Part shown: piece by piece, positions 61,001-64,000 of the stretch | Layout of the letters: every line of letters begins with the position of its first letter | Position numbering within the stretch: the stretch's first letter is position 1 | NCBI RefSeq assembly: GCF_964019385.1 | Contig: NC_088643.1 | Span: forward strand, 48,322,693-48,386,692 | Source of the DNA: Sycon ciliatum | Taxonomy: Eukaryota > Porifera > Calcarea > Leucosolenida > Sycettidae | Direction of reading: 5' to 3' | Length of the DNA: 64,000 nt | Made by a program: the position numbers and the translations under genes | Notes under the pieces: generated by a model | What the model was told of the DNA's origin: nothing | Databases searched by the model: none | The model's input: the letters and a program-made list of their open reading frames with translations, nothing else

Positions 61001-62853
61001 ACCCACACCTGCTCACACTAAACCAGACCACACTCCGTTGATACACGTACGACTCCCTGATGAACAAGAACACCCTGGCACAAACTCTGACGGAGAGGAC
61101 ATCCCATGTTCCGAACGTTCCGTCAGTCCATCCACGTCGCCGGATTGTCGATCTAGTGGACACTCCCGACAGCCGGATATAGAGAGGAAGCGATCCGATT
61201 TGCGCTTGGCCTGTCACGAACCAGCAGACGCAACGCTCAGAACAATTGCGATTGGCGACCTTCCCCAACTGCAGCAGGATGGAATTTCGAACTCCTCATC
61301 CACGTCTCCGGTGGCGTGCGCCCGTAGAAGGTCCTCAACCGGTGATGGACTCCATACAAACAGGAGGAAATCATTCGACACGGCCGTCTTAACCAGCTCG
61401 AAAGATGGTGTCAGGATTCAGGCTAACGTCACTGACAAGCCAAAATCCCGAGAATATCTCAGGTAAGAGAGAATTGTACTTAGGTACATGTAACTGGTAA
61501 GGAATAAAAAAAAAACGCTTGCGGTGAACAGTCACTTTCTTAGCTTTTGAAGTAGAACCTGCAATTGTAGAACCTGCAATTGTAGAACCTGCAATTTGGT
61601 AGAGTTAATTTTTAAAACATAGTCATAAAAGTAGAAAGGAAAAGGACATATGGAAACGAGTTAAGAGTAACTCTCCACCACTGTAACTAGATACTATATA
61701 CAGTCAGAAAGTGCAACAACTAGGCACAAAACTTAACTCGTTTCCATATGTCCTTTTCCTTTCTACTTTTATTATTGGCTCAATACCCGAGTTTCACATA
61801 GTCATAAGCGAAAACTTTCGGGCCAATTTCTCTTAGTGGCCCATATTGAACAAAGTAACAGGCAATTTGCACAAAAATCACCCCCAAGTATCAAAAATTA
61901 ATGTTGAGGTGCTTATTACTCCGCAATATTGATGATGACTAGCTACTTGTTTTGGCCATTTCATCTCTACCTGGTACAATGAAGATAACGCACACTTCAC
62001 ATCCAAGAAAGTAGAAAAGCTTACACGTATATGTAGTTTCCAGCTACCTTAATTTAAAAGTGAATGACGACCTTGGTTTCAAGTTTGACTTGAGCTTACT
62101 GCTTAGCACCTGGAAATAGCCCTTTCCCAAAGGTGCTCGCCCTTTTTCGCCCTTTTTGGCCCTTTTTGGAAAAGCCCGTTTCTTTCGCCCTTTATTGCGT
62201 TTTTGGTGAATATCGCCCTTTTTGAGCTTTTTTAGCTGAAAAAGTGCTAAAATCTGTTTGCTCATGCATGCGATCACAGTTTCCGAGTGCTCGATATGGG
62301 CCTTGGCACGCCGCTTTTTTGGGGGGCAACAAGTAAGTTGGTGTTGTACCCGCGCGCGGTGTACACAGTGCTGTAAAAAGTGGGTTTTTTGAACTTTACT
62401 TCCTGTTTTGCCTTTCGTGGACCCATAAATGGAAGAGTGCGTATTCATTTCTCAGCTTGGGTTCATATCTGAACATGTATCATGGCTATGCTTCACTGAA
62501 AAAAAGAGCACTTTTTGCCTGTTTTCACTGAAAAAAGAGCACTTTTTCAGCATATTTTGAGGGACGCGAAAAGCACTAAGTGCGAATTAAAAGAGCACCT
62601 TTGGGAAAGGGCTACCTGGAAATGGAAAGCTATGACTGCGCCATACCACAACAAGAACATGTTGAACAACAACAACTTGGAGCGGCTTGCTTGCAAACAC
62701 CAGAATGCTTGGCGGATAATGCTGGAAAAATTGCCCTATTCTGCTCAAAAAGCAATCATGGATGAAATTGGCAGAACCATTACAAGCCCTATGGCAGGCA
62801 CTTCCTTGAATTCTGCTCCATTTCTTTATCCACAGTCATACAAAACAAAGTAA
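58010..62853 (+). CDS. p190RhoGAP-like GTP-binding head with disordered tail; plus-strand paralogue
   Basis: Exon 1 is 58010-59274 (ATG at 58010, GTAAGC donor), exon 2 60014-61462, and the probable terminal exon 62107-62853 is split by a hAT MITE (62117-62614). Exon 1 encodes the same GTP-binding domain as the minus-strand gene: GVGKSSLCSRF, NGDHFVYFG, HVVEHTTFID, LTKCD (G4) and ASAEC (G5), about 420 residues in one exon ending in phase 2. Exon 2 (483 codons) has IDYDERF, IIPYAEV and LAYEDM tyrosines, an acidic run, a His/Pro-rich run (60494-60566) and two ~110-residue direct repeats with LPLPPTP. Without splicing, exon 2 stops at 61464-61466, with AATAAA at 61503. With the MITE removed, the product would be about 984 residues. 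Confidence 0.75.
59580..59645 (+). repeat. Short interrupted (TG)n in intron 1
   Basis: TG/CG dinucleotides on the sense strand of the plus-strand p190-like gene. Confidence 0.85.
59868..60025 (+). promoter_or_regulatory. Five tandem copies of a 3' splice site
   Basis: TTAATTCCTGCAG|GGATGAAA occurs five times, with AG ends at 59885, 59912, 59939, 59966 and 60013. Steps are 27, 27, 27 and 47 nt. After exon 1 only the last gives a long open frame. The first four share one frame that meets TAA near 59991. Confidence 0.8.
61503..61508 (+). terminator. Polyadenylation signal AATAAA
   Basis: AATAAA followed by an A run, 37 nt past the in-frame TAA that overlaps the exon 2 donor. Could end a short isoform. 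Confidence 0.4.
61555..61600. repeat. Triplicate GTAGAACCTGCAATT
   Basis: Three tandem 15-bp copies. Confidence 0.85.
61625..61772. mobile_element. 148-bp MITE (GGACATATGGAAACGAG type)
   Basis: Inverted ends of about 40 bp start ATAAAAGTAGAAAGGAAAAG. The left subterminal CTCCACCACTGTAACTAGAT ties it to the element at 42086-42808. Confidence 0.75.
62117..62614. mobile_element. 498-bp hAT-like MITE inside a coding exon
   Basis: Inverted ends TAGCCCTTTCCCAAAGGTGC are flanked by an exact 8-bp duplication CCTGGAAA (62109-62116 and 62615-62622). The interior is full of GCCCTTTTT/AAAAAGAGC subterminal repeats, with no transposase. Removing it and one TSD copy restores a continuous frame in the terminal exon of the p190-like gene. 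Confidence 0.88.
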
Positions 62854-62916
62854 ACATGCATTAATAATTATTAAACATACCAGGAAAATACCAAATTCTG
62901 TTAATTTTAAGATTGC

Positions 62917-62922
62917 AATAAA
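62917..62922 (+). terminator. Polyadenylation signal AATAAA
   Basis: 64 nt past the stop of the terminal exon (62851-62853) of the plus-strand p190-like gene. Confidence 0.6.
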
Positions 62923-63110
62923 CAGAATCAGCTGAAGCGACATGATACGAAGGTTTTATTGAGATGTAAAGTGCTAATTTCTTCTGCCACGTAATCCGCC
63001 AAGGGCAATGCCGACCTGGGCCCACCCTACATATTTTGTCATGGCGTGTACCTGTCGTGCCCGCATGCGGATCTCATTTGGATGTGTATGATCCCTTTCC
63101 ACTGCTGCAG

Positions 63111-63271
63111 AGTTGAAGGCACGCCAGCCGATGTGAATCCACCGCCGCCAGCCGCTCCAGTGCGATCATGTTCTCTGAAAGGCACTGGTGATGTGGCAGG
63201 AAAGGGTACTTGCGAACAGCAGGACGACTCCCGGAACATAGCTGATAAATGGGTGGTTGACGCTCGCTCCG
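63111..63271 (+). CDS. Orphan exon, unknown protein
   Basis: CACTGCTGCAG acceptor and GTAAGT donor bracket 161 nt, open in one frame (VEGTPADVNPPPPAAPVRSC ... NIADKWVVDARS). The start phase would also accept exon 2 of the p190-like gene, so it may be an alternative 3' exon. It may also be an exon of another gene, continuing beyond the window. Confidence 0.4.
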
Positions 63272-63699
63272 GTAAGTATATTCACATGGATGTGAAGCAG
63301 CAGGATGACTCATAATATCGCCACCTGAAATCCAACAGCAGCTACTAAGTTATTTAATTTGATCAGTAATTTTGCTGTTTTTTTTAGCTTCCCAACCACG
63401 GTCTGTGTAGGATTCAGCTCAACGACCGTGAGCATACAAACTACAAAGAACACAATCATGCACCCTATGTCATGGAACGGTAACTCTATACTCCCCGTGC
63501 ATCTTACAATTAGGCTATGTCAGGAATGTATATCATTGCGAACACACGACAGCCACTCCCCTCCCACCAGTGGCACCACATCCTCTCCCCTACCACGAGT
63601 GAGTTACAGAGTATCTAGCACCAGGCTTGTTGTTGTTACCAACTTATCATAAATATTGGTTTCATAGCCTTCGGCAATTATGTGCCGCCCGAGACCAAC

Positions 63700-64000
63700 A
63701 TAGCCGTTCTCTATGAAAATTGCTGTACATTTCCTCTGAAACATTACATTGACCGATCCTCCTGCGTATACATTCACAAAATCAAACTTATCACTGCCCC
63801 TCAGCATGTGCAGCATTCCTTAAACTGGTTCAATGAATCCTCAACAAGCCGGAACTCGCTTCGTTTCCCGATTGCAAGAAACAATTCTATGAGCAAATCG
63901 CCTGTATTCCTAGCATACCAATTATGGGATTCTCTTCCTCAGCAATTAAAGTCCAGCAACACCCTCAATGCGTTTTTAAGCTTGATAAATATACACGTAC
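63700..64000 (+). mobile_element. LINE 3'-end fragment (RT C-terminus)
   Basis: The plus-strand frame to the window edge reads SRNSLRFPIARNNSMSKSPV then AYQLWDSLPQQLKSSNTLNA. It resembles the C-terminus of CR1/Jockey-type LINEs (NLRxP...W(N/D)SLP). The left edge is uncertain and the element runs off the window. Confidence 0.5.

Overview
This window is eukaryotic nuclear DNA. The genes have GT-AG introns with long multi-domain exons, reading frames are kept across introns of tens to thousands of bases, and polyadenylation signals are present. Long dinucleotide and trinucleotide microsatellites are abundant, as are DNA transposons, LINE fragments and a DIRS-type element. MORN-repeat and p190RhoGAP-type GTPase proteins together with tyrosine-motif tails point to a metazoan, probably a repeat-rich marine invertebrate. 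I cannot name the species. Gene models below were built by hand from splice signals and frame continuity.

Layout. 1-3.3 kb: part of an unrecognised minus-strand gene with small exons (1648-2845). 3.6-16.6 kb: mostly mobile DNA, including a 749-bp terminal-inverted-repeat element, a decayed DIRS element (5.06-7.26 kb), LINE and P-element-like remnants, foldback elements and microsatellites. 16.86-18.13 kb: a 94-bp tandem array whose unit joins the end of an LTR to a long complement of tRNA-Leu. 18.9-31.7 kb: an 11-exon minus-strand gene for a 993-residue MORN1-like protein, with transposons, a LINE fragment and giant (CA)n and (CT)n tracts in its introns. 32.2-34.1 kb: a hAT element with exact 8-bp target duplication. 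36.9-50.9 kb: a minus-strand locus with a p190RhoGAP-like GTP-binding head exon (49.6-50.9 kb) and downstream exons for disordered, tyrosine-motif-rich tails. 51.7-55.8 kb: a 3.7-kb inverted-repeat element containing a LINE, then more small transposons. 58.0-62.9 kb: a plus-strand paralogue of the p190-like gene, arranged head-to-head with the first. 63-64 kb: one orphan exon and a LINE 3' end.

How the genes fit together. The two p190-like genes share a plan. One large exon encodes the whole GTP-binding domain and ends in phase 2. It is followed by tail exons whose lengths are multiples of three and which begin and end in phase 2, and then by phase-2 terminal exons. The FF and RhoGAP domains of true p190 proteins are not seen; the tails instead carry repeated tyrosine modules (including YxxM), proline-rich segments and internal duplications. 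In the minus-strand locus two alternative tails can each be joined in frame to the same head. I regard this modular GTPase-head/phosphotyrosine-tail locus as the best candidate for an undescribed system here. The LTR-tRNA array and the 10-bp-TSD micro-transposons are the best non-coding candidates.
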